Source: Miscanthus floridulus
Taxonomy: Eukaryota > Streptophyta > Magnoliopsida > Poales > Poaceae
NCBI RefSeq assembly: GCF_019320115.1
Contig: NC_089595.1
Location: 112,174,461-112,238,460, forward strand
Direction: 5' to 3'
DNA length: 64,000 bases
In this document: in pieces, positions 22,397-33,260 of the stretch
Position numbering within the stretch: position 1 is the stretch's first letter
How the letters are laid out: every line of letters begins with the position of its first letter
Notes under the pieces: generated by a model
Told to the model about the DNA's origin: nothing
The model's database searches: none
What the model saw: only the letters and a program-made list of their open reading frames with translations
Made by a program: the position numbers and the translations under genes

Positions 22397-23572
22397 AACA
22401 ACAACAACAAAGCCTTCAAGTCCCAAACTAATTGGGGTAGGCTAGAGTTGAAACCCAGCAGAAGCAATCAAGGTTCAGGCACGTGAATAGCTGTCTTCCA
22501 AGCACTCATATCTAAGGCTAAGTCTTTAGGTATATTCCATCATTTCAAGTCTCCTTTTATTGCCTCTACCCAAGTCAACTTCAGTCTTCCTCTGCCTCTC
22601 TTCACGTTACTATCCTGGCTTAGGATTCCACTATGCACCGGTGCCTCTGGAGGTCTCCGTTGGACATGTCCAAACCATCTCAACCGGTGTTGGACAAGCT
22701 TTTCTTCAATTGGTGCTACCCCTAATCTATCACGTATATCATCGTTCCGAACTCGATCCCTTCTTATATGACCGCAAATCCAACGCAACATACGCATTTC
22801 TGCGACACTTATCTGTTGAACATGTCGTCTTTTCATAGGCCAACATTCTGCACCATACAACATAGCAGGTCTAATCGCCGTCCTATAAAACTTGCATTTT
22901 AGCTTCTGTGGTACCCTTTTGTCACAAAGGACACCAGATGCTTGCCGCTACTTCATCCACCCCGCTTTGATTCTATGGCTAACATCTTCATCAATATCCC
23001 CGTCTCTCTGTAGCATTAATCCTAAATATCGAAAGGTATCCTTCCTAGGCACTACTTGACCTTCCAAACTAATATCTTTCTTCTCCCGAGTAGTAGTGCT
23101 GAAGTCACATCTCATATACTCAGTTTTAGTTCTACTGAGTCTAAAACCTTTGGACTCCAAAGTCTCCCGCCATAGCTCCAGTTTCTGGTTCACTCCTGTC
23201 CGGCTTTCATCAACTAACACTACATCGTCCGCGAAAAGCATACACCAAGGGATGTCCCCTTGTATGTCCCTTGTGACCTCATCCATCACTAAGGCAAACA
23301 AATAAGGGCTCAAAGCTGACCCTTGATGTAGTCCTATCTTAATCAGGAAGTCATCTGTGTCTCCATCACTTGTTCAAACTCTAGTCACAACATTGTTGTA
23401 CATGTCCTTAATGAGCCCGACGTACTTCATTGGGACTTTATGTTTGTCCAAAGCCCACCATATAACATTCCTTGGTATTTTATCATAAGCCTTCTCCAAG
23501 TCAATAAACACCATGTGTAGGTCCTTTTTCTTCTCCCTATACCGCTCCATAACTTGTCTTATTAAGAAAATG

Positions 23573-23577
23573 GCTTC
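23573..23577. repeat. 5-bp target duplication of solo LTR (left)
   Basis: GCTTC before the LTR, repeated at 24,993-24,997 directly after it. Confidence 0.9.
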
Positions 23578-23848
23578 TGTAAGGAAAATGGACACTTGAC
23601 TCATTTACTTTGGATTTTGGTGTTTGATGACCAACACAACCAAATTGGACTAATGAACTTGCAAGTGATTGTTTTGTAGTTCAATAGAATGCAAGACGTG
23701 ACTTGGACGAAGGCGACGTGATGATCCGATGATCAACACCATAAGCAAGACCTTAGGAGCACAAGAGAAGACTCAAGATATCAAGCAAAGTCCAAGCATG
23801 AAGATAGGAACCAAGCCGTATGCAAGATCACGAAGAAACGAGCTCACA

Positions 23849-24136
23849 GAAGTGACCGGATGCTGGACCGGACGCTGGAAGAAAGTGATCGGATGCTCCG
23901 ATCAAGAGGCTCGGCAACAGGCGTGACCGGATGCTGGACTGGACGCTGGCGGCAGATCGACCGGACATAGGACAGCAAAGTCCAGCTGAGTATAGAGAGG
24001 TTCCAGAGTGGCGAAACTGCGACCGGACGCGTCCGGTGGCAGGTGACCGGACGCTGGCAGCGTCCGATCAATTGATCGCGGCTCCAACGATCGGGACGAC
24101 CGGACGCGTCCGATTAGGACGACTCCAGCATCCGGT
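23849..24136. repeat. inverted CCGGACGC motif cluster in solo LTR
   Basis: At least a dozen words such as GTGACCGGATGCTG, GACCGGACGCTGG, GACCGGACGCGTCCGGT (a near-perfect palindrome) and CATCCGGTCAG, ending about 55 bases before the TATA box, i.e. an upstream enhancer-like position. Confidence 0.85.
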
Positions 24137-24189
24137 CAGTAGCAGAAAAGCGAGATTTCATCCCCAACGGCTACTTTCTTAGTGGGGCT

Positions 24190-24197
24190 TATAAATA
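24190..24197 (+). promoter_or_regulatory. TATA box of solo LTR
   Basis: TATAAATA within GGGGCTTATAAATACAACC, positioned after the motif cluster. Confidence 0.75.
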
Positions 24198-27102
24198 CAA
24201 CCCCCAACCGGCTATTTGAGGTGTGTGGAGCTGAGGAAATATACCAAGGATGTTGATACACCATTTTAGTGATCCTTCACTTGCATAGTGCTTAGTGATT
24301 CATTAGGTGATTAGCGTAGGTGATTTTGCGAAGTGCTTAGGTTGATTAGACCACCACTTATGCGCTTGCTCTAGATTTAGGCCTAGTGTTTAGTGAGGTT
24401 TGCATACCTTTTACCACTCGGTGCTTGCGCGCACCATTGTTGTACATCGGAGGGGCTTGTAGTCTTGCGAGATCACACCAACCGTATTTATGGTGTGGCC
24501 GCCACCGTGTACCAGAGGAAAACAAGGTCCGCGGCGTTTTGGCCGGAAGCTTGATAGTGAAGACGGCGGGGAGCATCCGAGAGAGGCTTACCGGAAGGCA
24601 CGTCGGAGACCCACTTGCGCGTGGAGAAGGCCCGAGGCTATCCACGGAGTTACCCGACTGGGAGCTTGGCCATTGCGAGGGATTCCTTATGAGGGGCTCC
24701 AACGAGGACTAGGAGGAAGCTTGCGTGCTTCTCGATACCTCGATAAAAATACCGGAGTCGTCGACGGAAGTTTGCATATCTCTACCTTGCTCTTTAGCTT
24801 CCACACTTACATTGATTGTATTACTTCTTTTGCGGTAGAGATAGCAACACACTAATAAAACTGTAGTTGCATATTTAGATAGTTTATCTTTTGCATAGGT
24901 TTTGCTAATAGTAGAAAAAGAGGCCATAATTTAGAAGTAGAATTTTAAGTTGCCTAATTCACTCCCCCTCTTAGGCGTCACGGTCTCCTACAGCTTCCAT
25001 GGTTGACCTTCCGGGCATGAAACCAAATTGGTTCATAGAGACCCGCGTTATTGCTCTCAAACGATGCTCAATAACTCTCTTACATAGCTTCATAGTATGG
25101 CTTATCAACTTAATTCCCCGGTAATTAGTACAACTTTGAATATCCCCTTTATTCTTGTAGATCGGTACCAATATACTTCTCCACTCATCAGGCATCTTGT
25201 CCGATCAAAAAATATGGTTGAATAGCTTGGTTAGCCATACTATAGCTATGTCCCCGAGGCATCTCCACACCTCGATTGGGATACCATCCGGTCCCATCGC
25301 CTTACCTCCTTTCATCCTTTTCAACGCTTCTCTGACCTCAGATTCTTGATTCTCCCGCACAAAGCGCCTATTGGTGTTATCAAAAGAGTCATCCAACTAA
25401 AATATTGTGTCTGTATTCTCACCATTGAATAATTTGTCAAAATACTCTTGCCATCGATGTTGGATCTCATCCTCCTTCACCAAGAGATGCTCCTTTTCAT
25501 CCTTAATGCACTTAACTTGGTTGAAGTTCCTTGTCTTTCTCTTATGAACCCTAGCCATCCTATAAATGTCCTTCTCTCCTTCCTTCGTACTCAAACGGTG
25601 GTAAAGATCCTCGTACGCTCTACCCTTTGTCACACTTACAGCTCGCTTTGCAGTCTTCTTTGCCACCTTGTACTTCTCTATGTTGTCCACACTCCTGTCA
25701 TGGTATAAGCGTCTATAGCATTCTTTCTTCTCCTTAATAACCCTTTGGACTTCCTCGTTCCACCACCAAGTATCTTTAGCCTCGCCTCCACTTCCTTTGG
25801 TTACTCCACACACCTCTGAGGCCACATTTCGAATGTTGGTTGCCATCTTCTCCCACATATTATTTATGTCCTCTTCTTCTTTCCAAGATCCATCTTTGAT
25901 AATCCTTTCTCTGAATACCTCTGATGTCTCTCCTTTCAGTTTCCACCACTTTGTTCTTTCAATCTTAGCTTGTTTATCCCTATGGGCACGCACCTAAAAA
26001 CGAAAGTCTGCCACCAAAAGCTTATGTTGAGAAATAACACACTCCCCTAGTATCACCTTGCTACCCAAGCATGCTCGTTTGTCCTTTCTTCTTGTGAAGA
26101 CAAAGTCAATCTGGCTAGAGTGTTGTCCGCTACTGAAGGTCACTAGATGAGATTCTCTCTTTCTAAAGAAAGTGTTGGCTATCATCAGGTCAAAAGCTAC
26201 CGCGAAGTCCAGAACTTCCTCCCCCTCCTGATTCCTACTACCATACCAAAAACCTCCATGAACTGCCTTGAAATCTGTGCTTGTAGTACCTACATGCCCA
26301 TTAAGATCTCCTCCTATAAAAAGCTTCTCACTACTAGGTACAACTGTAATTAGGCCATCTAAGTCTTCTCAGAACTGTCTCTTAGCACTCTCGTCGAGGC
26401 CTACTTGGGGGGCATACGCACTAATTACGTTCAAGACCATATTACCAATGACAAAGCTTGACTAAGATAATCCTATCTCCTTGTCTTCTCACTCCCACCA
26501 CACTATTCTTGAGGCTTTTATCAATCAAAACTCCTACTCCATTTCTATTCGCAACTGTCCCTGTGTACCAAAGTTTGAAACCTGTATTGTCCACCTCCTT
26601 CACCTTCTGACCCTTCCATTTAGTCTCTTGAACGCATGATATATTTATACGCCTCCTAGTCGCGGTATCAACTAATTCTCTTAACTTACCTGTAAGTGAC
26701 CCTATATTCTAACTACCTAAACGGATCCTAGTTGGTTCGACTAGCTTCCTTACCCTTCGCACCCGTCGACTCAGATGCGAAGACCCTTGCTCATTTGTCA
26801 CTACACCTGGGCGTCGATATAGCGCGCCACTAAGGATGCGACGACCCGATCCTTGATCACTTGACACCGTGCCCAGATCGCGACACGACGCGTCACGGGG
26901 GTGACGACCCGACCCTTGCTCATTTAACACCATACCCGAGTTCCGATATGGCGCGTCGCTAAGAGGGTTACGCCCCAACGGTTTTCTTTCGGGTTTCATC
27001 TCCATTAGAATAGCTAGATTTAACGTTGGTTCACCACGTCTATCACAACCTTCCTCCTTTATCAGGGCTTGGGACCTGCTATGTTGAGACAACATAGGCG
27101 GA

Positions 27103-27120
27103 CCATCTATGCTTTAGCCC
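27103..27120. repeat. target-site duplication (right) of RTE LINE
   Basis: CCATCTATGCTTTAGCCC, identical to 22,379-22,396. Confidence 0.95.
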
Positions 27121-27284
27121 GAAATGCAAAATTGAAATACACATATGGGCTGAACCTCCAAACTTACATGGGCCCTGGCCCGCCATCTCGACGTCGAAGC
27201 CACAGATTTATCTCAAAACCCCTGCCTGGCCTGTATAGTTTTACCCTTTCCGCTAAACCTCTCTAGAACCCTGCGCCCCAATCC
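27121..27284 (+). promoter_or_regulatory. remaining proximal promoter / 5' leader of PPR gene
   Basis: Only 164 bases separate the LINE insertion from the PPR start codon. They include ATGGGCCCTGGCCC at about 27,169, containing TGGGCC (site II / TCP-type element), which is enriched in promoters of plant nuclear genes for organelle proteins. More distal promoter sequence now lies 4.7 kb away, left of the LINE. Confidence 0.5.
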
Positions 27285-29333
27285 ATGGCCAGACCCTGCG
27301 GCGCCGCGCTCCAGCGGCACGCGGCAGTGGCCGTCCTTCGCGCGGCGGCCGCCGCTGGCGACCTGTCCAAGGGAAAGGCGCTCCACGCCCGGCTCATCAC
27401 AGCCGGTAATTTCGACGTCGTCCTGCACAACAACCTCATCTCTTTCTACGCCAAGTGCGGCCGGCTCGGGCTCGCCCGCAAGGTGTTCGACGCAATGCCC
27501 TTCCGGAACGCCGTCTCCGGAAACCTCCTCATGTCCGGATACGCTTCCTCGGGGCGCCATAAGGACTCGCTCGCGCTGCTCAGGGTGGTCGACTTTGGCC
27601 TGAACGAGTACGTTCTGTCAGCGGCGGTGTCCGCAACCGCCAATGTCAGGAGCTATGACATGGGGAGGCAGTGCCATGGGTATGCTGTTAAGGCTGGGCT
27701 GGCTGAGCAACGCTATGTTTTCAACGCAGTGCTATATATGTACTGTCAGTGTGCTCACATGGAGGATGCAGCAAAGGTATTTGAGAATGTGTCTGGTTTT
27801 GATGCATTCGCATTCAACTCAATGATAAATGGGTTTCTTGATCGGGGGCAACTGGATGGTTCATTTGGGATTGTGAGAAGTATGACTGGGGAGGTTGAGA
27901 AATGGGATTATGTGTCTTATGTCGCAGTTCTTGGGCATTGTGCTAGCATGAAGGACTTTGTGCTTGGGATTCAGGTGCATGCCCAGGCTTTGAAGAAGAG
28001 GCTAGAACTAAATGTGTATTTGGGGAGTGCACTTGTTGATATGTACGGGAAATGTGACCATGCTCATGATGCTAATCGTGCATTCGAGGTTCTGCCAGAA
28101 AAGAATGTTGTTTCTTGGACAGCTGTTATGACTGCTTACAACCAAAATGAGCTGTATGAAGATGCATTGCAATTGTTCTTGGACATGGAAATGGAAGGAG
28201 TTCAACCCAATGAGTTCACTTATGCTGTGGCTCTCAACAGCTGTGCTGGCCTTGCAGCCTTGAGAACTGGTAACACCCTTAGTGCCTGTGTTATGAAATC
28301 TGGGCATTGGGACCATCTGCTAGTCGGTAATGGCCTCATGAACATGTACTCAAAGAGTGGAAGCATTGAGGATGCGCACAGAGTCTTCATTTCCATGCCA
28401 CTTTGTGATGTAGTCTCTTGGAATTTGATGATCACAGGCTATGCGCATCATGGCCTTGCAAGGGAAGCAATGGAAGCATTTCACAGTATGCTATCAGCAG
28501 CAGTGGTTCCGTCTTATGTCACCTTTGTTGGAGTATTGTCAGCTTGTGCTCAGTTGGGTCTTGTTGATGAAGCATTCTACTACTTGAATACTATGATGAA
28601 GGAAGTTGGAATTACACCTGGGAAGGAACATTATACTTGTATGGTTGGTTTGTTATGCAGAGTTGGACGGTTAGATGAGGCTGAGAGGTTCATAGTGAAT
28701 AACTGCATTGGCACAGATGTTGTTGCATGGCGATCACTGCTAAGTTCTTGTCAGGTATATAAAAATTATGGTCTTGGTCATCGAGTAGCTGAACAGATTC
28801 TTCAGTTGGAGCCCAATGATATTGGAACCTATGTTTTACTCTCTAACATGTGTGCAAAAGCCAACCGATGGGATGGCGTTGTGAAGGTTCGTAAGCATAT
28901 GAGGGAGAGGGGCGTTAGGAAGCCACCTGGTGTTAGTTGGATTCATGTGGGAAGTGATGTTCATGTTTTCACATCGGAGGAGAAGGTACATCCACAGATG
29001 GACCAAATCACTGAAAAACTTGAAGAGCTGATCGACCAGATAAAAGCTATCGGATATGTTCCAAACTTTGCAGTGGTCCTACATGATATTGAGGATGAAC
29101 AAAAAGAGGAGCACCTTATGTATCATAGTGAGAAATTGGCTCTAGCCTTTGGCCTTCTTCACACACCTAAGGGTGCAACAATCCATATCATGAAAAACCT
29201 CAGGATATGTGATGATTGCCATGTTGCTATCAAACTCATATCAGTTGTCACTAGCAGGAAAATAGTTGTGAGGGATGCTGTTCGATTTCATTGTATAGAA
29301 GGTGGGGTTTGCTCATGCAGTGATTATTGGTAA
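27285..29333 (+). CDS. DYW-type pentatricopeptide repeat protein
   Basis: Intron-less 682-residue PLS-class PPR protein, intact. PPR proteins bind organelle RNA one base per repeat; the DYW domain is a cytidine deaminase-like domain for C-to-U editing. Repeats run from about residue 30 (GKALHARLITAGNFD) to 530, with typical YAKCG, NLISFYAK, VSWTAVMTAYNQ, FVGVLSACAQLGLVDEA and VAWRSLLSSC signatures. The E region contains PPGVSWIHV. The DYW domain keeps the HSE motif (residues 614-616), the CDDC zinc ligands (642-645), a CSC near the end (676-678) and the terminal DYW. The start ATG in CCATGGCC context gives a very short N-terminus, so organelle targeting (mitochondrion or plastid) is likely but not evident. 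The GC content falls from 5' to 3', typical of grass genes. Confidence 0.95.
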   Translation: MARPCGAALQRHAAVAVLRAAAAAGDLSKGKALHARLITAGNFDVVLHNNLISFYAKCGRLGLARKVFDAMPFRNAVSGNLLMSGYASSGRHKDSLALLRVVDFGLNEYVLSAAVSATANVRSYDMGRQCHGYAVKAGLAEQRYVFNAVLYMYCQCAHMEDAAKVFENVSGFDAFAFNSMINGFLDRGQLDGSFGIVRSMTGEVEKWDYVSYVAVLGHCASMKDFVLGIQVHAQALKKRLELNVYLGSALVDMYGKCDHAHDANRAFEVLPEKNVVSWTAVMTAYNQNELYEDALQLFLDMEMEGVQPNEFTYAVALNSCAGLAALRTGNTLSACVMKSGHWDHLLVGNGLMNMYSKSGSIEDAHRVFISMPLCDVVSWNLMITGYAHHGLAREAMEAFHSMLSAAVVPSYVTFVGVLSACAQLGLVDEAFYYLNTMMKEVGITPGKEHYTCMVGLLCRVGRLDEAERFIVNNCIGTDVVAWRSLLSSCQVYKNYGLGHRVAEQILQLEPNDIGTYVLLSNMCAKANRWDGVVKVRKHMRERGVRKPPGVSWIHVGSDVHVFTSEEKVHPQMDQITEKLEELIDQIKAIGYVPNFAVVLHDIEDEQKEEHLMYHSEKLALAFGLLHTPKGATIHIMKNLRICDDCHVAIKLISVVTSRKIVVRDAVRFHCIEGGVCSCSDYW

Positions 29334-31218
29334 TTTGTGGTGCAACTGTCTTGATACTTGATAGTGTGTGGCCTGTTGAGTCAGGTTAGTGAAGCACGAT
29401 GGTAGTGCTTAAATTCCTGAGCATTCTCACTTCATGCATTCACTAAATTACCAGCTGGGCTTGCAAAGTTGCGCTCCTACAATAGGTTTTAGGCAACTAA
29501 AGCTGTACAACCTACAAATTGGTGAGAACTTGGAACAAAGACTTAAACGACCCATTTCAATGATTGAAATAGAAAGGATATTCATGCTCGGTAAATCAAG
29601 GATTTCTTGACAAAATAGAGCTATAAAGACTGGCGGTAAGGGTCCACTTGTAAACATATGAAGATTACTGCAGAAACTATAGCTCTTGTTCAAGGTTTTG
29701 ATCATGGAGTGCAACATAGATACTGTATTTGTTAGTCAAGCTGCTCAGCTGCATCAAAAGGACATTGCTGGTAAATGTGAAATATCAAAACATGTATGAA
29801 CGTAGGAGTGGAAAAATCTAATTGGAAAATGGATCTATAATTCTTGGAGAGGCATGCAAATATACATTGAGCAAATTAGGCCCGATCGCAAGGTACAAGT
29901 CAGATTGTCTCTACGGTAGCACGGTCGTAGATTGGCGAATAACTGCCAATCTTCTTGTGCAGGAAGCGGAACATGAAGAGAATAGAGGGAACAATGAAGA
30001 ACTGTGTGGTCTTTTGGATAACATAAGGAATGGCTGCAAAGTTATTCCCATTGCCATCAGACACTCGATAGGTATACAGAGTATTTGTAGATGTATGTTA
30101 ACCTGCTGTGGAATAGTCCACCATGCTAGCATATGACAAAGGACACGATAAGCAGGAGGCTCCTTTCACTCCTTAAGGATAGGATCAGCTTGTGACTGGG
30201 CACAAAGATTCAGTGTGAACATGCATGCAGAGGATGCAGTGTGCATGCAAGCAACCCATCAAAGCAGCGTCGCTTCATCTTGAAGAAGACACGTGAGTGG
30301 AATAAGATGAGAGAGATTATTTTGTGAAATGAATATTTTTGTATTTCCTACTAACAGTATTCACACCTAATTTACATGCATTCCATTCTATTCCTATGAC
30401 TGACATGTCTTCCCTCAGTCTAGGTTTTGGCCATGAAGTTTGAGAGAAGAATAATATAAGCCATCAGCTAGAGATGTATCTGCCAAAGATGTCCATATCT
30501 GTGGAGTTTAACCTATTTATACATTTTGGTCCGCAAGGTACGTTTGATTTTTTAGAACCTATAATCTTTCCTTAAATTAGTGAGCATGGAATATACTATG
30601 TTTTAAACATCTTGATTAGTACTTAGTAACAGTTAGGGGTGGCAAATCCATTTCTTCCTTGCCTTCTTAGACATTTCATGATGTTCTAGAGTATGAGCGG
30701 TTTGCTTGACAGTTAAAGCCTGCCTCCATCCGAATCCAGATGTGAGATCGTAATTAGACCCATTTGAGCACAAATAATAATCACGGGAGCCAGTAAATTG
30801 GTCCCCTCTTGGCCTCTTGTAAGATTTCTCAAATTTCTTCCCATTTTAGCAACCCTGGAGAAACTGAATTCGAGAGGACGCATGTCGAGAACTTTGGAAA
30901 ACCTCTTTCTTGTGCAGGTCGTCCAGTAAGTTTTTGATGAGCTGACCCCTTTTTGTTTTCATTTTGGCGTGTTTGGTGCCTGGCAGCAGGTCCAGGGAAG
31001 AGGTTTTGCCGGAGGGCACACCAGGAGCCCAGGAAACGTGTTCCTGATTGCGGCAACCGACTGAGTGGAAGGGAGCAGGTGGTGGATCGTTCAGAGCTGC
31101 GGATGGCTTCAGGCTGCAGGATCGGCCTGTGCCTGGCGTAGCAGAATCGTCCGGCAACCCGTTGGTGAGGTGCTGAGCCCCCAGTTCCCCGGAGAGCTGA
31201 TGGAGCGCCTGTGAGTCT
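29334..31218. other. intergenic region downstream of PPR gene
   Basis: No supported gene. Open frames at 29,822-30,136 and 30,829-31,460 match nothing I know. 30,840-31,218 is moderately GC-rich and could be the degraded upstream part of the LINE whose 3' end follows. Confidence 0.4.
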
Positions 31219-31588
31219 GTGACACCTGATGCTGATGCGTGGGCCTGGCCCCTGGGCACTGGAAATGTGTATGCAAGCGAACTGGCGGTAGTCGCTTGGA
31301 TGCTGTGGAAACAAAGGAACGAGAGGACCTTCAACAACCAGTCGCTGTCGGTGCAATCGCTTGTGCAAGGAATTGCCGAGGAGTGTAGAGTTTGGGACCT
31401 TGCCGGGTTCAGACGATTTGCGCTCGTTGCTTCCAGCGTCTCCAAATATTCTATTTTCATAGTCTCCTAAGGTGTAATCGGTTTTTCTTTTCTTCGGTGC
31501 GGTAACCCTGGGTTTACTGCTTTTGTAACCTTTTTCAAAAACTCTACCTCCTCTTAGTGAAAAACGTACCTCGGTCGAGAAAAAAAAA
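31219..31588 (+). mobile_element. 5'-truncated LINE (L1 type), 3' end
   Basis: The frame 31,219-31,470 ends in AWMLWKQRNERTFNNQ and WDLAGFRRFALV, the typical C-terminal tail (zf-RVT region) of plant L1 ORF2. It is followed by a T-rich 3' UTR and a terminal run of 9 A after GGTCGAG (31,580-31,588). The upstream ORF2 is missing or unrecognisable; truncation is normal for LINE insertions. Confidence 0.75.
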
Positions 31589-31734
31589 ATTACTGACAGT
31601 TACAGTGAAGCAAGAGCCAGTTGACATCAGTCAACTTGCAGTGCGTGTTTCTAGGGTCATGAAGTCCACGTGTGTTGGGAGCATTTCTTGGCAACCTGCT
31701 AGTCACTACGCCAGTACGCCTGGGAGTGTGAGCC

Positions 31735-32041
31735 TGGGGATGATGCCAATATGCCATGAAGCCGCAGGTCGATCGAGTCTGCAAAGGAGGTTGAGGACAA
31801 GATCCGGATCAGAGACAGGAGAACCGAGGTCCCGGAGGCGATTAGCAAGGGTCTTCATCTTGGTGCAATATTGAAGCACAGTCATATCACCCTGATAAAG
31901 TGCGAAATTACGTACGCACCAACGCAGACGCTTGCTGTTGTGGAAGAGAGCCTTGATGTCCTTCCATAGGCTGTCAGCTAGATCTTGGAGACGGTGAGCA
32001 GGATCCCGGCGAAGATGATGGAGTAGAGCCAGAAGAAGACA
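31735..32041 (-). pseudogene. copia gag, downstream half (antisense)
   Basis: Minus strand reads DLADSLWKDIKALFHNSKRL, VRNFALYQGDMTVLQY, CTKMKTLANRLRDLGSPVSD and LVLNLLCRLDRP, a copia gag (UBN2 family) core that forms the particle. It stops with TAG near 31,735. Its upstream half continues at 35,506-35,752 on the far side of the Mutator-like element, which inserted into it. Confidence 0.8.
32033..32041. repeat. 9-bp target duplication of MULE (left)
   Basis: AAGAAGACA, repeated at 35,506-35,514. Nine bases is the Mutator-superfamily length. Confidence 0.93.
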
Positions 32042-32164
32042 GAGGCTTTTATTTGTGTACCCTTAAAAAAGATGTCACACTTCTACGTACCCCTCAAAAG
32101 TTGGTCGTCATCTACATGCCTTCGCTCGAACTTTTTTTTTTCCTCACGCCATTCCGTCGGCATT
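32042..32164. repeat. MULE left terminal inverted repeat
   Basis: GAGGCTTTTATTTGTGTACC at the tip, then CTCAAAAGTTGGTCGTCA, ending at CCGTCGGCATT; mirrors 35,383-35,505. Confidence 0.95.
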
Positions 32165-32407
32165 TGCTCCTAACGGTGGGTAACGGCTCTGGAGAATGAC
32201 TCAGTTGCCCTTGGGCTTGTATGAGCGTCTAAACTTTTTTGTTTCCCCTGTGCCATTGCCAGGCCAATTGGCTTTGGCGCCAGAGACGCCGCTGTTGGCG
32301 CCAAAGGACAGGGATTTGGCGCCAAAGAGCCTGCCCTTCTCCTTCTATATATTGGTGCCAAAGGCCAGGGAGTTGCCACTCTCTTGAGCCCTCTCTCTTT
32401 GACAGCC

Positions 32408-32883
32408 ATGTCACAAGGTAGCAGCAGTTATGGTGGTGCGCCAAGGCGGCGTGTGCTTTGCCCGAACTGCAATGTGCTCGCCAATCGCTTCATCTCGACG
32501 ACCAGGGCCAACCCCAACCGGGCCTTTCACAAGTGCCCTTATTTCGCGGTTTGTGCTTCTCTCTTTGGTCAACATTGTTTGTCTTTTCCTCTTTGCTCAG
32601 TCTCTATGTTGGATTTCAGATTGGAGGATGTCAGTACTATCAGTGGAAGGATGAGATGGAGGAGACAGCTACACCAATCCAAGCAGTTCCACTGCAGGCA
32701 GTGGCAGCACCTGGTGGTTTTCCCACAGCTCCTCCTCTGGCCATCTTGCAGGAAGGTTCCCAGGCAGCTGTAGTTGAAGGCCATGCACCAATGGACAAGA
32801 GGGTGCAGCAGCAGCTTAGGAGGATTGAAAAACTTGTGTATTTGTGCTTGGTGCTTGCTTTGTATGCTATTTTCAAGAAGTAG
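32408..32883 (+). CDS. GRF zinc-finger protein with C-terminal membrane anchor, carried by the MULE
   Basis: Two exons, 32,408-32,548 and 32,620-32,883, joined in frame through GT-AG borders, give 134 residues. The GRF-type zinc finger is seen as VLCPNCNVLANRF, then NPNRAFHKCPYF, and after the intron GGCQYYQWKDE; its Cys residues at CPNC, KCP and GGC fit the GRF pattern (nucleic-acid binding in other proteins). A Gln/Pro/Ala linker leads to a C-terminal hydrophobic helix (LVYLCLVLALYAIF) ending KK, suggesting a tail-anchored protein. The promoter would lie in the left inverted repeat about 245 bases upstream. It faces the transposase gene convergently. No inactivating mutation is visible. Whether it serves the element or is a captured host gene is unknown. 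Confidence 0.7.
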
Positions 32884-33260
32884 GCTGCTGTTGTGTGTGT
32901 GTGAGAGAGAGTTTTCATGGATGTATGGATCAATCAATGCATGAATGAATAGATGAATAAATGAATGCTTCTCATGGTTCATAACAACATTAAGATAAAG
33001 AAACTAACAGTTCACTCATCCATCACATAACTGGTAGCATAAAGTGTTTCATCACCAACAGCATATGGTGTTTGATCACATCACTTACAGTTTACACATA
33101 GAAACTAAATTACTAGAGTTTGTTCACATCACTAACATGAACCATCAATTCAGACAAGGTTTTTCATGACAGCCCCAAAAGAACATCAAAGTACCAAAAG
33201 ATCATGCGTCAGGGCTAAAAAAAGAACATCACAGCACCAATAGAACATCACTAGAGTTTC
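32884..33260. other. MULE internal spacer between convergent genes
   Basis: AT-rich 3' flank of both genes, with ATGAATGAATAGATGAATAAATGAATG and repeated ACATCA words. No gene. Confidence 0.6.

Larger units (their letters stand above)
23578..24992. repeat. Sirevirus solo LTR, 1,415 bp
   Basis: Starts TGTAAGGAAAATGG and ends GGTCTCCTACA, with TG...CA ends and a 5-bp GCTTC duplication on both sides. It has no internal sequence, so it formed by recombination between two LTRs. Orientation is plus, judged from the TATA box (24,190) followed by R/U5. It carries the CCGGACGC motif cluster at 23,849-24,136. It sits inside the RTE ORF, so it inserted after the RTE. Confidence 0.93.
22540..27095 (-). 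pseudogene. RTE endonuclease-reverse transcriptase ORF (broken)
   Basis: Read right to left on the minus strand: leader (27,095-26,709), apurinic-type endonuclease (pieces around 26,700-25,994, e.g. SSGQHSSQIDFVFTRR), a linker frame 25,993-25,397, then RT. RT motifs: MKGGKAMGPDGIPIEVW, MPDEWRSILVPIYKNKGD and NYRGIKLISHTMK before the LTR insertion; QKKDLHMVFIDLEKAYD-like, [16 protein letters not shown] and the catalytic FADD ([14 protein letters not shown]) after it. The C-terminus is MLYGAECWPMKRRH and WFGHVQRRPP. The endonuclease nicks target DNA and RT copies the RNA onto it. At least five stops or shifts plus the LTR insertion inactivate it. Confidence 0.85.
22397..27102 (-). mobile_element. 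full-length RTE-clade LINE, split by a solo LTR
   Basis: Antisense non-LTR retrotransposon bounded by an exact 18-bp target duplication. The 3' end on the minus strand is a short TTG repeat (AACAACAACAACAA on the plus strand, 22,397-22,410), the kind of tail typical of the RTE clade, instead of poly(A). Removing the 1,415-bp solo LTR and its 5-bp duplication leaves 3,286 bp, the normal size of a full-length RTE. One ORF carries endonuclease then RT, as expected. It lies between the membrane protein gene and the PPR gene, ending 164 bases before the PPR start codon. Confidence 0.9.

Noticed and set aside
24386..24855. Plus-strand frames within the solo LTR
   Set aside because: Lie in R/U5 of an LTR with TG...CA ends and target duplication; no protein similarity.
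22379..27120. L1-type classification of the LINE
   Set aside because: The TTG tail, single ORF, 3.3-kb length and RT motifs fit the RTE clade better than L1, which ends in poly(A).
30829..31460. Two long minus-strand frames (179 and 204 codons)
   Set aside because: Overlap each other in different frames and overlap the plus-strand LINE tail; no recognisable motif.
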